A DNA stretch of 64,000 bases from assembly GCF_024699985.1 (NCBI RefSeq), contig NZ_JAJONA010000001.1:4346501-4410500 (forward strand), in the 5' to 3' direction. This DNA is from Phenylobacterium sp. J367 (lineage in GTDB: Bacteria; Pseudomonadota; Alphaproteobacteria; Caulobacterales; Caulobacteraceae). The notes under the pieces are model-generated. The model was not told the origin of the DNA. It made no database searches and worked only from the letters and a program-made list of their open reading frames with translations. Shown here one piece after another: positions 54,594 through 64,000 of this stretch (positions within the stretch are counted from its first letter, which is position 1; the number at the start of each line of letters is the position of its first letter). The position numbers and the translations under genes were made by a program.

Positions 54594-55793
54594 GCGGGCG
54601 CCCTTTGCGGAGCTGCGTTCTCGGCCGCACGCGGCCGCGCGCCGGCCTGGCCAGGGGGCGCCGCCGACGACGCGGATCGGCTGGCCCGGCTGGATCTTGT
54701 TCAGACCGTCGGCGACGATCCGCTCGCCCGGCTGCACGCCGTCACGGATCTCCACCAGGCCCTGCTGGCGGGCGCCGGTGAGGATCGGCCGCTGCTCGGC
54801 GACGGTGCGCTCGCCGGTCGTCCGAACCACATAGACGAAGGCGTTGTCGCCCTGGACCGAGACCGCGCTCTCGGGCGCACTGAGGTTCTGGCGCTCGCCG
54901 CGCGAAACGCCGACGCGGACCAGCATGCCCGGCTTCAGCCGCTGGCCCGGATTGGGGAATTCGGCGCGGGCGGTGATGGCCCGGGTGCGCTCGTCCACCC
55001 GGGTGTCGAGGCGGGCGATGCGGCCGGTGATGGTTTCGCCCGGGAAGGCGTCGACCTTGGCCAGGATCGTCTGCCCCTCGCGAAGCTGGCCGAGGTAGCG
55101 CTCGGGCACCTGGAAGTCGACCCGGATGGCCGACAGATCGTCGAGGGTGACGATCGGGGCGCCGGGGTTCACCAGGGCGCCGGGCGCGATGTCCGAGAGG
55201 CCGACCACGCCGGCGAACGGCGCGCGGATCGTGCGGTCGGCTTCGCGGGCGCGGGCGGCGGAGACATCGGCCTGGGCCGAGCGGTAGGCGGATTCGTACT
55301 CGTCGAGCTGGGCCTTCGACGCCCAGCCCTGCTGGTTGAGCGTCCGGTAGCGTTCGAAGGCCCGCTGGGCCTGGACGGCGCGGGCCTGGGCCTGGGCGAG
55401 GCCGGCGTTCTGCTCGGTGGCGCGGAGTTCCACGAGCACGGCGCCCTTCGGCACGCTCTGGCCGTCGGTGAAGCGCACGCGCTCGACGAGCTGGGTGGCG
55501 GCGGCGGTGAGCGTGACGGACTGGCGGCCCTTGGCGACGCCCAGCACCTCGATGGTGTCGATGAAGCTGCGCGGTTGCACCACCGCCACGGAGACCTGGG
55601 TCGGGCCGCCGAAGCCGCCGCGTCCGCCGCCCTTCATGGCCGGGCCGCCCTTCATGGCCGCAGCGCCGGGCGAGCCGGCGCCGGGACCCGCGCCGGCGTC
55701 GCCGCGGCCCGAGAGCACCTTCAGGCCCCCGACGACCACCATGATGGCGAGGACCGCAATGGCCGCGACCAGGAAGAAATGCCGTCTGAACAA
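54590..55793 (-). CDS. RND efflux membrane fusion protein (frameshift at 3' end)
   Basis: About 400 residues: an N-terminal membrane anchor (HFFLVAAIAVLAIMVVVGGL), lipoyl and hairpin regions (VRFTDGQSVPKGAVLVELRA; AQADVSAARAREADRTIRAP) and beta-barrel (GETITGRIARLDTRVDERTR). As given, it runs in frame into the pump gene. Removing one base from the run of five G at 54654-54658 yields an Ala/Pro-rich tail and TGA 54590-54592 overlapping the pump's ATG, the normal arrangement. Start TTG 55791-55793 is uncertain because no good ribosome site is present. Confidence 0.9.
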
Positions 55794-55923
55794 GACCGAT
55801 ATGCTCGAAGCGCGCCATAAGAAGGCGCGCCTTTACGCCAAGGGAAACCCGGCTCTTAGGGGGTGGGTATGCACGCAGTCCAGTGACAGGAGGATGGCTT
55901 TGCGTTTCGCGGGTGAAACAGGA

Positions 55924-55961
55924 CCACGAAAAGTGGTCGGGCGCCCGCCGGAAGGCGCCCG
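55924..55961 (-). terminator. Hairpin after the class II aldolase gene
   Basis: Perfect 8-bp stem CGGGCGCC / GGCGCCCG (55938-55945 with 55954-55961), followed leftward by ACCACTTTTCGTGG, itself a small hairpin. It lies 30 bases past the aldolase stop. A probable, not canonical, terminator. Confidence 0.55.
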
Positions 55962-55990
55962 TTGCCCGGCCGGATCAGGACTGCCCGCTA

Positions 55991-56758
55991 CTAGGCGTCG
56001 TAGCCGGGCAGTTCGCGATCCAGCTTCCGCAGGCAGCCCGGCCAGGCGAGGCCGCCGCCGATCCCGCGCATGACCTGGTTCTTCACCTCGGCCTGGGAAG
56101 CCTCGGGCGCCAGCAGCACCCGGTCGCGGCCGCCGGCGAGCGCCTTCACCTGCATGGTGCAGGCCCGCTCAAGGTAATACATCCCGATCCAGCAGTTGGC
56201 CGCCGTGGCGCCGACCGACAGCGTCCCGTGGTTGCGGAGCAGCATCAGTTCCTTGTCGCCGATGTCGGCGACCAGCCGCTCGCGCTCGTCGAGGTTCAGG
56301 GCGATGCCCTCGTAGTCGTGGTAGGCCAGCCGGGGCAGCACGATCAGCGCGTGCTGGGACAGCGGCAGCAGGCCGTCGGACTGCGCAGCCACCGCCACCC
56401 CGTCGTCCGAATGCAGGTGCATCACGAAATGGGCGTCGTCGCGGGCGGCGTGGATCGCCGAGTGGATGGTGAAGCCCGCCGGATTGATGAAGTACGGCGT
56501 CTCCTGGAGGATGTTCCCCTCGAGGTCGATCTTCACCAGCGACGAGGCCGTGATCTCCTCGAACAGCATGCCGTAGGGATTGATCAGGAAGTGGTGCTCC
56601 GGCCCCGGGATGCGGGCCGAGATGTGGGTGTAGATCAGGTCGTCCCAGCCATGCAGGGCCACCAGCCGGTAGAGTGCCGCCAGGTCCACGCGGACCTGCC
56701 ACTCCTCGGCGCTCACCTGGCCCTTCAGCGAGGGCAGATTGGCGAAACCGTCGGCCAT
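55991..56758 (-). CDS. Class II aldolase/adducin family protein
   Basis: A 255-residue protein of the class II aldolase/adducin fold: LAALYRLVALHGWDDLIYTH, ISARIPGPEHHFLINPYGML, with zinc ligands in FVMHLHSDDG and a third His in LLRNHGTLSVG. Members are sugar-phosphate aldolases or epimerases, or non-enzymatic relatives. ATG 56756-56758 is chosen, with GGAG 8 bases before it; an ATG six codons earlier is possible. It is the last of three leftward genes after glpK and the kinase-like gene. Confidence 0.88.
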   Translation of the reverse strand: MADGFANLPSLKGQVSAEEWQVRVDLAALYRLVALHGWDDLIYTHISARIPGPEHHFLINPYGMLFEEITASSLVKIDLEGNILQETPYFINPAGFTIHSAIHAARDDAHFVMHLHSDDGVAVAAQSDGLLPLSQHALIVLPRLAYHDYEGIALNLDERERLVADIGDKELMLLRNHGTLSVGATAANCWIGMYYLERACTMQVKALAGGRDRVLLAPEASQAEVKNQVMRGIGGGLAWPGCLRKLDRELPGYDA

Positions 56759-56820
56759 GGCGCCGTCTCCGTTCATACGGTTGTTCGAGACCGGCAGACT
56801 CCTCCCGGCGGCCCCGCGCG

Positions 56821-57750
56821 TCAAGCCGCAGCCTCGCTCCAGGCCTCGGCGACGGCGAGCATCCGGCGGCCATCCGCCTCGCCGCCCAGCTTCCAGGCGT
56901 AGAGCGCCGTCGACACCCGCTCGACGAAGCCCCAGGCCCAGACGGCGTCCTCGGGCTGGCCGGTGAGCGCCGCCGCCCGCGCGGCCCGCGCCCGGCCGAG
57001 GGCGACAGGTTCTCCCGCCAGCAGCGCCGCGCTGCCGCCCCGCAGCATGGCGCCGACATCGTAGGCCGGCTCGCCCCAGACCCCGTCCGGGTCGATCAGC
57101 CGGAACCGCCCGGGGGCCCGCGGATCCGCGAGGGCGTTGTGGGCGTGGGGGTCGCCGTGCAGGAGGACCGCCCTGGCAGGGTCGTGGGCGGCGGCGCGCG
57201 CCTCGGCGTAGGCGACGGCGCGCTCGACGACCCGCCTGGAACAGGGCCGGCCCAGCTCGCCCCAGGCCGTCTCGATGAAGCGGGCCAGCCACCGCGCCTT
57301 TTCGGGCAGGGGCAGAAGACCGTCCGGCCGGGGCATCGGCCGCCAGGCGTCCGCAAGCGTCGCGGCGAGCCTCTCGAGTTCCCGATCCTGGGACCAGCCC
57401 TGGCTGGCCAGGGTCGCGCCGAGGCGCTCGGTCAGCAGGGCGCGCCGCCCGGCGTCGGCGGCGAGCAGGCGGGCGTAACCGCGGCCGTCCGCGAGCGAAA
57501 GCGCCCGGATCTCGGTCTCGACCGGCTCCTCGCCGGGCATGACGATCTTCAGGACGGCGGACGCCCCGTCGGATGTGACCGCCTCGGCGACGAAGGCGCT
57601 GGAGCCGCCCGCCAGCGTCGCGCCGAGCCGCAGGTCCCACGCGGCGGCGAGCTCGGCCACCATCGCCGGCAACCCGTCGAGCCAGGCCTCCGCCGCGCCG
57701 CCCAGGGACCGCGCGCTGCGCTCGACCAGGGGCGGGACCGCGATCGCCAT
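56821..57750 (-). CDS. APH(6)/hydroxyurea-type small-molecule phosphotransferase
   Basis: A 309-residue kinase of the APH_6_hur family (protein-kinase-like fold). The Brenner motif AVLLHGDPHAHNALADPRAP, carrying the catalytic Asp, and the Mg-binding LIDPDGVWGEPAYDVGAMLR are typical. It could inactivate an aminoglycoside, but its position 5 bases after glpK and before a class II aldolase gene suggests phosphorylation of a polyol or sugar-like metabolite (inference). No good ribosome site precedes ATG 57748-57750, so it is probably coupled to glpK translation. Confidence 0.85.
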   Translation of the reverse strand: MAIAVPPLVERSARSLGGAAEAWLDGLPAMVAELAAAWDLRLGATLAGGSSAFVAEAVTSDGASAVLKIVMPGEEPVETEIRALSLADGRGYARLLAADAGRRALLTERLGATLASQGWSQDRELERLAATLADAWRPMPRPDGLLPLPEKARWLARFIETAWGELGRPCSRRVVERAVAYAEARAAAHDPARAVLLHGDPHAHNALADPRAPGRFRLIDPDGVWGEPAYDVGAMLRGGSAALLAGEPVALGRARAARAAALTGQPEDAVWAWGFVERVSTALYAWKLGGEADGRRMLAVAEAWSEAAA

Positions 57751-57755
57751 CGGGA

Positions 57756-59250
<1,495 letters not shown>

Positions 59251-59383
59251 GCGCATCCCTCTCCCCGGGGCTCTGAAGGGCCCCTTTGACTTGGTCTATG
59301 GCCCTTTAAGCATGTTTTCACCCGGACACAGCAGATTCGGCAGCCTGGGCCTAGAATGGGCCCGCGGTATTGGGGGTGTTCGC

Positions 59384-60499
59384 GTGGGTCTGGCCCTGGG
59401 CAGCGAAAGTCTGCTGGAGCTGGCGAAGAGCCGTGCGCCGGGCGACCGGGAACGGCTGTTGCTGGGCATCGTGGACCTGTGCGGCGCGGGCGACGCGCCG
59501 GCCGCCGTGGGCGAGCCTGCCGTGCAGAGCCTGCTCTCCTCAATCTTCACCACCCTGGTCATCGAGGCGGAGCGGGATATCCGCCGGCGCCTCGCCGACC
59601 GCCTGGCCCGCGTCGATTGGGCGCCGCCCGCGCTGATCAATGTGCTGGCCCTCGACGAGATCGAGATCGCCCGGCCGATCATCGCCGGCAGCCCGGTCCT
59701 GAAGGACCACGACCTCGTCCGCCTGCTGGTCGAGGCGACTATCGAGCACCAGATCGAGGTGGCCCGCCGGCCGCAGCTGGGCGGCGTGGTCGTCGCCGCG
59801 ATCCTGCGCCAGGCCGAGCCCGCGGTGCTGACCGCGCTCGCCAACAACCCGACCGCCGACCTGTCGTGCGAGGACATGCGCCAGCTCGTGGCTGCGGCCC
59901 GCAAGGTGGCGGCGCTGCGCACCCCGCTCTCCCGCCACCCCAGACTGACGGCCGACCTCGCCCAGCAACTCTACGTCTGGGTGGGCCAGGCGCTGCGCGG
60001 CGCCATCGCCGAGCGCTTCCGGTTGGACACCGCCGCTCTCGACCAGTCGATCGCCGACGCGGTCCGCGACGCCCACGGGGGCGCGCCGGCCGAGGCCGAG
60101 GGCCTGGTGATCGTCGCCCGCGAGGGCGAACGCGAGGAGATGGAGTGCAAGCTGATCGACAAGCTGCACGCCGCCGACCAGCTCAAGCCCGGCTACCTGG
60201 TGCGCGCGCTGCGCGAGGGCCGGCTGTCGCTGTTCGCCACGGCGCTCGCCCGCCTCGGCGGCTTCGACCTCGACCATGTGCGGCGCGCCATCGATTCCGA
60301 CCGTCCGGAGCTGCTGGCGCTCGCCTGCACGGCCGTCGGCATCGACCGCAGCGTCTATCCGACGATCCTCGACATGGTCCGCCGGCTGAACGACGGAAGG
60401 CCGGCCGGCCTGGGCACGGCGCGCGCCGCCGGCGTGCTCGGACCCGTCCACCAGGACATGGCCGGCCACGCCTTCCGCCAGGCGGTCGGCGCCCGCTAA
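59384..60499 (+). CDS. DUF2336 domain-containing protein
   Basis: A 371-residue protein starting at GTG 59384, with GGGGG 6 bases upstream. The DUF2336 core is an all-helical HEAT-like solenoid: VIEAERDIRRRLADRLARVD, ALINVLALDEIEIARPIIAG, HQIEVARRPQLGGVVVAAIL, LANNPTADLSCEDMRQLVAA. The family is almost confined to alphaproteobacteria and its function is unknown. It is followed by NAD kinase after 44 bases on the same strand. Confidence 0.85.
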   Translation: MGLALGSESLLELAKSRAPGDRERLLLGIVDLCGAGDAPAAVGEPAVQSLLSSIFTTLVIEAERDIRRRLADRLARVDWAPPALINVLALDEIEIARPIIAGSPVLKDHDLVRLLVEATIEHQIEVARRPQLGGVVVAAILRQAEPAVLTALANNPTADLSCEDMRQLVAAARKVAALRTPLSRHPRLTADLAQQLYVWVGQALRGAIAERFRLDTAALDQSIADAVRDAHGGAPAEAEGLVIVAREGEREEMECKLIDKLHAADQLKPGYLVRALREGRLSLFATALARLGGFDLDHVRRAIDSDRPELLALACTAVGIDRSVYPTILDMVRRLNDGRPAGLGTARAAGVLGPVHQDMAGHAFRQAVGAR

Positions 60500-60543
60500 C
60501 AGGCGTTTGACAAGCCGCCCGGCTTGCCCGCTTTTCCCTGTCG

Positions 60544-61326
60544 ATGTTTGAGCCCAAGCCCATGGTGACCCGCCTGGCCTTCGCCGCCAGCGACCGGCCG
60601 GAGGCCCAGGAGGCCCGTGACGCGCTGGCGCGGCGGTACGGCGACACCCCGGAGGCCGAGGCCCAGGTGGTGGTGGCGCTGGGCGGCGACGGCTTCATGC
60701 TGGAGACGCTCCACCGGCACATGGAGAGCGGCAAGCCGATCTACGGCATGAACCGCGGCTCGGTCGGCTTCCTGATGAACGAGTTCAGCGAGGACGGCCT
60801 GCTGGAGCGGATCAACGCCGCCGAGCGCGCGCTCATCCACCCGCTGCGGATGACCGCCGTCGACATCCACGGCGAGACCCACAAGGCGCTGGCGATCAAC
60901 GAGGTGTCGCTGCTGCGCCAGACCCGGCAGACCGCGAAGCTCAGGATCACCGTCGACCGAAAGGTGCGGCTGGCGGAGCTGTCCTGCGACGGGGCGCTGG
61001 TGGCGACGCCGGCCGGCTCGACGGCCTACAACCTTTCCGCCCACGGCCCGATCATCCCGCTGGACGCCCGGGTGCTGGCGCTGACCCCGATCAGCGCATT
61101 CCGGCCGCGGCGCTGGCGCGGCGCCCTCCTCTCCCACACGGCGCAGGTGAAGTTCGAGGTGCTGGAGGCAGACAAGCGCCCGGTAAGCGCGGTGGCCGAC
61201 AATTTCGAGGTGCGCGACGTCGCCGAGGTGAACGTCTCCGAGGACCGCGAAGTGGCCATGACCATGCTGTTCGACGCCGAGCGCAGCCTTGAGGAACGGG
61301 TGCTCGCGGAGCAGTTTTCATCTTAG
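60544..61326 (+). CDS. nadK: NAD kinase
   Basis: A 260-residue ATP-NAD kinase: VVVALGGDGFMLETLHRHME with the GGDG active-site motif, YGMNRGSVGFLMNEF, the NE motif in LAINEVSLLRQT, and LVATPAGSTAYNLSAHGPII, including the Gly-rich conserved region II. It produces NADP in the cytoplasm. ATG 60544 or ATG 60562 (MVTRLAFAASDRPEAQ) could be the start; neither has a strong ribosome site, and the shorter form is closer to the family's usual N-terminus. Confidence 0.93.
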   Translation: MFEPKPMVTRLAFAASDRPEAQEARDALARRYGDTPEAEAQVVVALGGDGFMLETLHRHMESGKPIYGMNRGSVGFLMNEFSEDGLLERINAAERALIHPLRMTAVDIHGETHKALAINEVSLLRQTRQTAKLRITVDRKVRLAELSCDGALVATPAGSTAYNLSAHGPIIPLDARVLALTPISAFRPRRWRGALLSHTAQVKFEVLEADKRPVSAVADNFEVRDVAEVNVSEDREVAMTMLFDAERSLEERVLAEQFSS

Positions 61327-61405
61327 ATTACAACGGGTTGCACGTCATCCCTTTGTTAACGGCTTCCACCTAGAGTGGTCGCCGATTGGGATGGAGGCTA
61401 CCCGC

Positions 61406-61897
61406 GTGAGCCAGCAGAATTCCGGCCAGATGATCCAGGTCCCGAACAAGCTCGGGGCCAAGGTGGGCGGCGGTCTTGGTCGCCTTGGCGCGATCGACCC
61501 GGCGGCCATTGCCAAGGCCGAAGCGGCGCTGAAGAGCCTGTCGGGCAACTTCGCCCAGTGGCTGAACGACGAGATCACCAAGCTCGACGCCGCGCGCCAG
61601 CAGGTGCGCGCCGAGGGCCCGACCGACGAGACCATGCAGAACCTCTACCTGCGGGCGCACGACCTGAAGGGACTGGGCGCGACCTACGGCTTCCCGATCA
61701 TCACGCGCATCGCCGGCTCGCTCTGCCGCCTGACCGACGACAAGGACAAGCGCACCGGCGCGCCGATGAATCTCGTCGACGCCCACATCGACGCCATCAA
61801 GGCCGCCGTCCGCGACGACATCAAGGAAGACACCCATCCGGTGGGCGCCGTCCTGGTCAAGGAACTGGAAGCCCGCGTCGCCGAGACGGGGGCGTAA
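61406..61897 (+). CDS. Hpt-domain protein (histidine phosphotransfer)
   Basis: A 163-residue helical protein. The phosphorylatable histidine is in YLRAHDLKGLGATYGFPIIT (near residue 88), the standard Hpt motif (H-D-x-K-G-x-[GA]). Helices before and after would form the four-helix bundle. No kinase is adjacent, so it probably links a hybrid kinase and response regulator encoded elsewhere. GTG 61406 is preferred, with GGAGG 8-9 bases upstream; ATG 61391 overlaps that site. Confidence 0.82.
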   Translation: MSQQNSGQMIQVPNKLGAKVGGGLGRLGAIDPAAIAKAEAALKSLSGNFAQWLNDEITKLDAARQQVRAEGPTDETMQNLYLRAHDLKGLGATYGFPIITRIAGSLCRLTDDKDKRTGAPMNLVDAHIDAIKAAVRDDIKEDTHPVGAVLVKELEARVAETGA

Positions 61898-61907
61898 GGC
61901 CCCTGCC

Positions 61908-62681
61908 CTACATCACGCGTTCGAGCGGCTCCTCGACCACGCCGTAGCCTGCGTCGGGCGGGAGCGTCAGCACGCGGCCGCTCTCGCGGCTCTCGATCTT
62001 CGGCAGGACCGTGACCAGCGTCCGCGCCTGGGCCCGGGCGACGGTGTCGCCGGCGCTGGACGCCTCGGCGAGCAGTTGCAGGTTCATGCGCGTGGGGAAG
62101 ATCACCTTGCGCTCGCCGGCGTCGGCGAGGCGCAGCGCCTCGGCGGGCGCGATCCATTCGGCGTCCACCGTCTCGCGGCCGTCGCAGGCCGCGAGCTGAT
62201 CCTCCGGCGCATTGACCGCATAGAACCAGGTGTCGAACCGCTTCGGCGTCAGCGGCGGGGTGATCCAGCGCGCGAAGACCGTCAGGGCGTCGAGCTCCAG
62301 CCGGGCGTCCAGGTCGCGGACCACGTCGAGGAAGGGCGTACGGCCGGCGTCCACCGCCTCGCGCACCTCCATCGGACACGCCTCGCCGCCGATCGGCGTC
62401 CCGTCACGGCGCGCGGCCAGCAGGATCCCGGCTTCCTCGAACACCTCGCGGATCGCCGCGATTCGCAGGGCGCGCTGGTCGGCGTCGTGGGCGTCCCAGC
62501 CGACCACATGGTCGGCCCAGGCGGGGTCATGGTCGCCGGCGTGGCTCTTGCCGCCCGGGAAGACGAGCGCGCCCGAGGCGAAATCGATCTGGTGGTGCCG
62601 CTTGACCATCAGCACCTCGAACTGCGGCCGGTCGCGCAGCAGCAGGATGGTGGCGGCAGGCTTGATCTCGACGTCTGACAT
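61908..62681 (-). CDS. NUDIX hydrolase
   Basis: A 257-residue NUDIX protein. The Nudix box is split by an insert, as in NUDT19/NUDT7-type members: FPGGKSHAGDHDP, then ALRIAAIREVFEEAGILLAA carrying the REVxEExG catalytic helix. Hydrolyses a nucleoside diphosphate linked to X, perhaps a CoA derivative (by similarity to the long-insert group; uncertain). It lies 48 bases downstream of the second DUF2336 gene on the same strand. Confidence 0.88.
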   Translation of the reverse strand: MSDVEIKPAATILLLRDRPQFEVLMVKRHHQIDFASGALVFPGGKSHAGDHDPAWADHVVGWDAHDADQRALRIAAIREVFEEAGILLAARRDGTPIGGEACPMEVREAVDAGRTPFLDVVRDLDARLELDALTVFARWITPPLTPKRFDTWFYAVNAPEDQLAACDGRETVDAEWIAPAEALRLADAGERKVIFPTRMNLQLLAEASSAGDTVARAQARTLVTVLPKIESRESGRVLTLPPDAGYGVVEEPLERVM

Positions 62682-62729
62682 GACCGCAGCTTGGAACCGC
62701 GCCGCGGCCGCGGCAACGCTGACGCGACG

Positions 62730-63876
62730 TCAGGCGGTTTCCCCGGACCAGATCCTGCCGCGTCGCGCGGGTCAGGCGGTCCATCTTGTCGATCAGGTAG
62801 TCCACGTCCTCGCGGGCGGCGGTCTGCGGCTGGGTCAGGAAGCGCTGCATCATGCGCTCCTGGAAGCGTTCCCGGTCGCGGGCGCCGCCGTCGAACTCCA
62901 TGGAGTGGAAGGTGTCCACCGCCGCGCGGAAGGCCGGGAAGAGACGCGCCGGCAGGCCCGCGCGCTCGTAGATCGCCCGCAGGCCCAGCGGCCCGGCGTC
63001 GTGGATCATCAGCCAGGTCCGGTGGTGCGGCACGCCGGCGAGTTCGGCCACGCCCCACTCGAAGAAGGTCATGTGGCCCTGGGCCAGCCCGCGCAGCAGG
63101 ATCGAGGCGGTCAGGCGGTTGGACTTGTTCAGGTGGGCCACGAAGCCCTTCACGTCGGCCGTGCGGCCGGCCTGGTCCACCAGGTCGACCGTGGCGCGCT
63201 CGGAGGCGCCGAGCGCGATCTCCAGCGCGGTCTGCGGCGAAAGCGCGTGGTGGCTGACCAGGTGGTCGCGGACCTGCTCGCCGACCATGTCGATCAGCCG
63301 TTCGGTCACCGAGAGCGGCAGGACCTGGCGGAAGGCGACGGCGGCCAGAACCTTCTCCGACTGCTCGAAGCGGTCGATGACCCGCTGCAGGGATTTCTCG
63401 GCGAAGTCCGCATTGTCGTTGGCGCAGGCGGCGGAGACGGCGCGTTCGCCGCCGTGCTCCGAGAGCGCCTCGGTGACCTTGCGGCTGAGCTTCGGACGCT
63501 TGGCGATGGCGAGCTGGCGGACCGGCCCGCCCACGCGGACGATCTCGGCGAGGTCGTCGTCGGTGAACACCGGCGAGAAGTTGAGCATGGGCAGCGCCAC
63601 GCTCTCCACGTCGCGCGCCAGCTTCAGCGCGATATCACGCGGGACGAGCGGGGAATCCTTGAGGGTGACGGCCAGCGACCGGCGGACCAGCTCGGCGGCG
63701 TCGCCCGCCATGATCCGGAGAATCTCGGCGGCCAGCGTGCGGTCGTCGTCGGTAAGTGGAAGACGGTCGATATTGCGGCACAGCTTGTGCGCAGCCGCCG
63801 CCCGCTCGTCGGGCGTCGCGCCCTTCACCAGCGTGCGAATATCCTCTTCCGTCAACGCTGCGCGCGTTGTCGCCAT
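62730..63876 (-). CDS. DUF2336 domain-containing protein (second; C-terminal frameshift)
   Basis: About 381 residues: MATTRAALTEEDIRTLVKGA, then HKLCRNIDRLPLTDDDRTLA, LVRRSLAVTLKDSPLVPRDI, VRVGGPVRQLAIAKRPKLSR, and a C-terminal RQDLVR. The frame as given runs on into the NUDIX region; removing one base from the run of four C at 62741-62744 gives RETA and TGA at 62730-62732. It is a helical repeat protein of unknown role, paralogous in domain to the protein at 59384-60499. The start is ATG 63874-63876. Confidence 0.85.
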
Positions 63877-64000
63877 GGCCTTTTGCCAACCCTTGCCCCG
63901 CGGAACCCATTCTGAGTCCCACGATTCCGACCCTGGCACGGACATGCTTAACGAGGTCTTGCCGCCGAATCTGTTGATTAACCTCCGGGCGTAACGGGCC
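63877..64000. other. Upstream region of the DUF2336 gene, window edge
   Basis: The last 124 bases contain no complete gene. They hold the promoter region of the leftward DUF2336 gene and an AT-richer stretch (GTTGATTAACC near 63972-63982). Nothing else can be supported. Confidence 0.4.

Noticed and set aside
53286..55793. Natural fusion of membrane fusion protein and RND pump
   Set aside because: The fusion comes from one extra base at 54654-54658; correction restores the usual TGA/ATG overlap of two genes.

Overview
The window is a GC-rich chromosomal segment of an alphaproteobacterium, most likely Caulobacterales (Caulobacter/Phenylobacterium-like). This is inferred from gene content (two DUF2336 proteins, an Hpt protein, a DUF481 and a MipA outer-membrane protein), Caulobacter-type promoter boxes (TTG..G, 10-14 bases, GCTANAWC) and the tRNA/tuf/secE/nusG/rpl/rpo gene order. 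No plasmid, phage or transposase genes were seen.

1-16 kb is the translation/transcription core, read leftward: tRNA-Tyr, tRNA-Gly, tuf, (a small lipoprotein and a DUF2807/GIN-like protein), tRNA-Trp, secE, nusG, rplK, rplA, then rplJ, rplL and rpoB (3' end outside the window). The usual contiguous block is interrupted twice by same-strand gene pairs: acetyltransferase + enoyl-CoA hydratase between rplA and rplJ, and an AraC regulator + fatty acid hydroxylase between rplL and rpoB. Both pairs start directly behind a strong intrinsic terminator. rlmB and terC lie on the other strand.

16-22 kb holds metG and then an accessory, lower-GC patch (about 18.2-21.8 kb). It has a perfect 142-bp direct repeat, a small exported protein, the first ~77 codons of a reverse transcriptase of the UG/DRT kind cut off at about 18,988, two translationally coupled unknown genes on the other strand (the second cut at the same point), a small exported protein and a DUF4238 protein. 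This looks like the remains of a rearranged defence-type island and is the least explained part of the window.

22-64 kb is ordinary accessory and housekeeping DNA: a lipoprotein hydrolase; a DUF2092/glycine-rich/Sel1 operon; exported leucyl aminopeptidase; two Crp/Fnr regulators; LysR with divergent cupin-MFS; MipA; a GH65-type glycosidase; TetR-VOC; a complete potFGHI-like polyamine ABC operon; amidase; LacI and DUF481; tRNA-Thr; an FAD amine oxidase; a P-type ATPase; SDR; YaiI; cytochrome c; an RND efflux operon; glpK-kinase-aldolase; DUF2336, NAD kinase, Hpt, NUDIX and a second DUF2336.

A caution for all users: from about 16 kb onward roughly 18 genes are broken by single-base indels, nearly always in runs of 4-7 identical bases, while both halves keep family signatures. 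The pattern points to homopolymer sequencing/assembly errors rather than gene decay. I annotate these as single genes and state the shift position.
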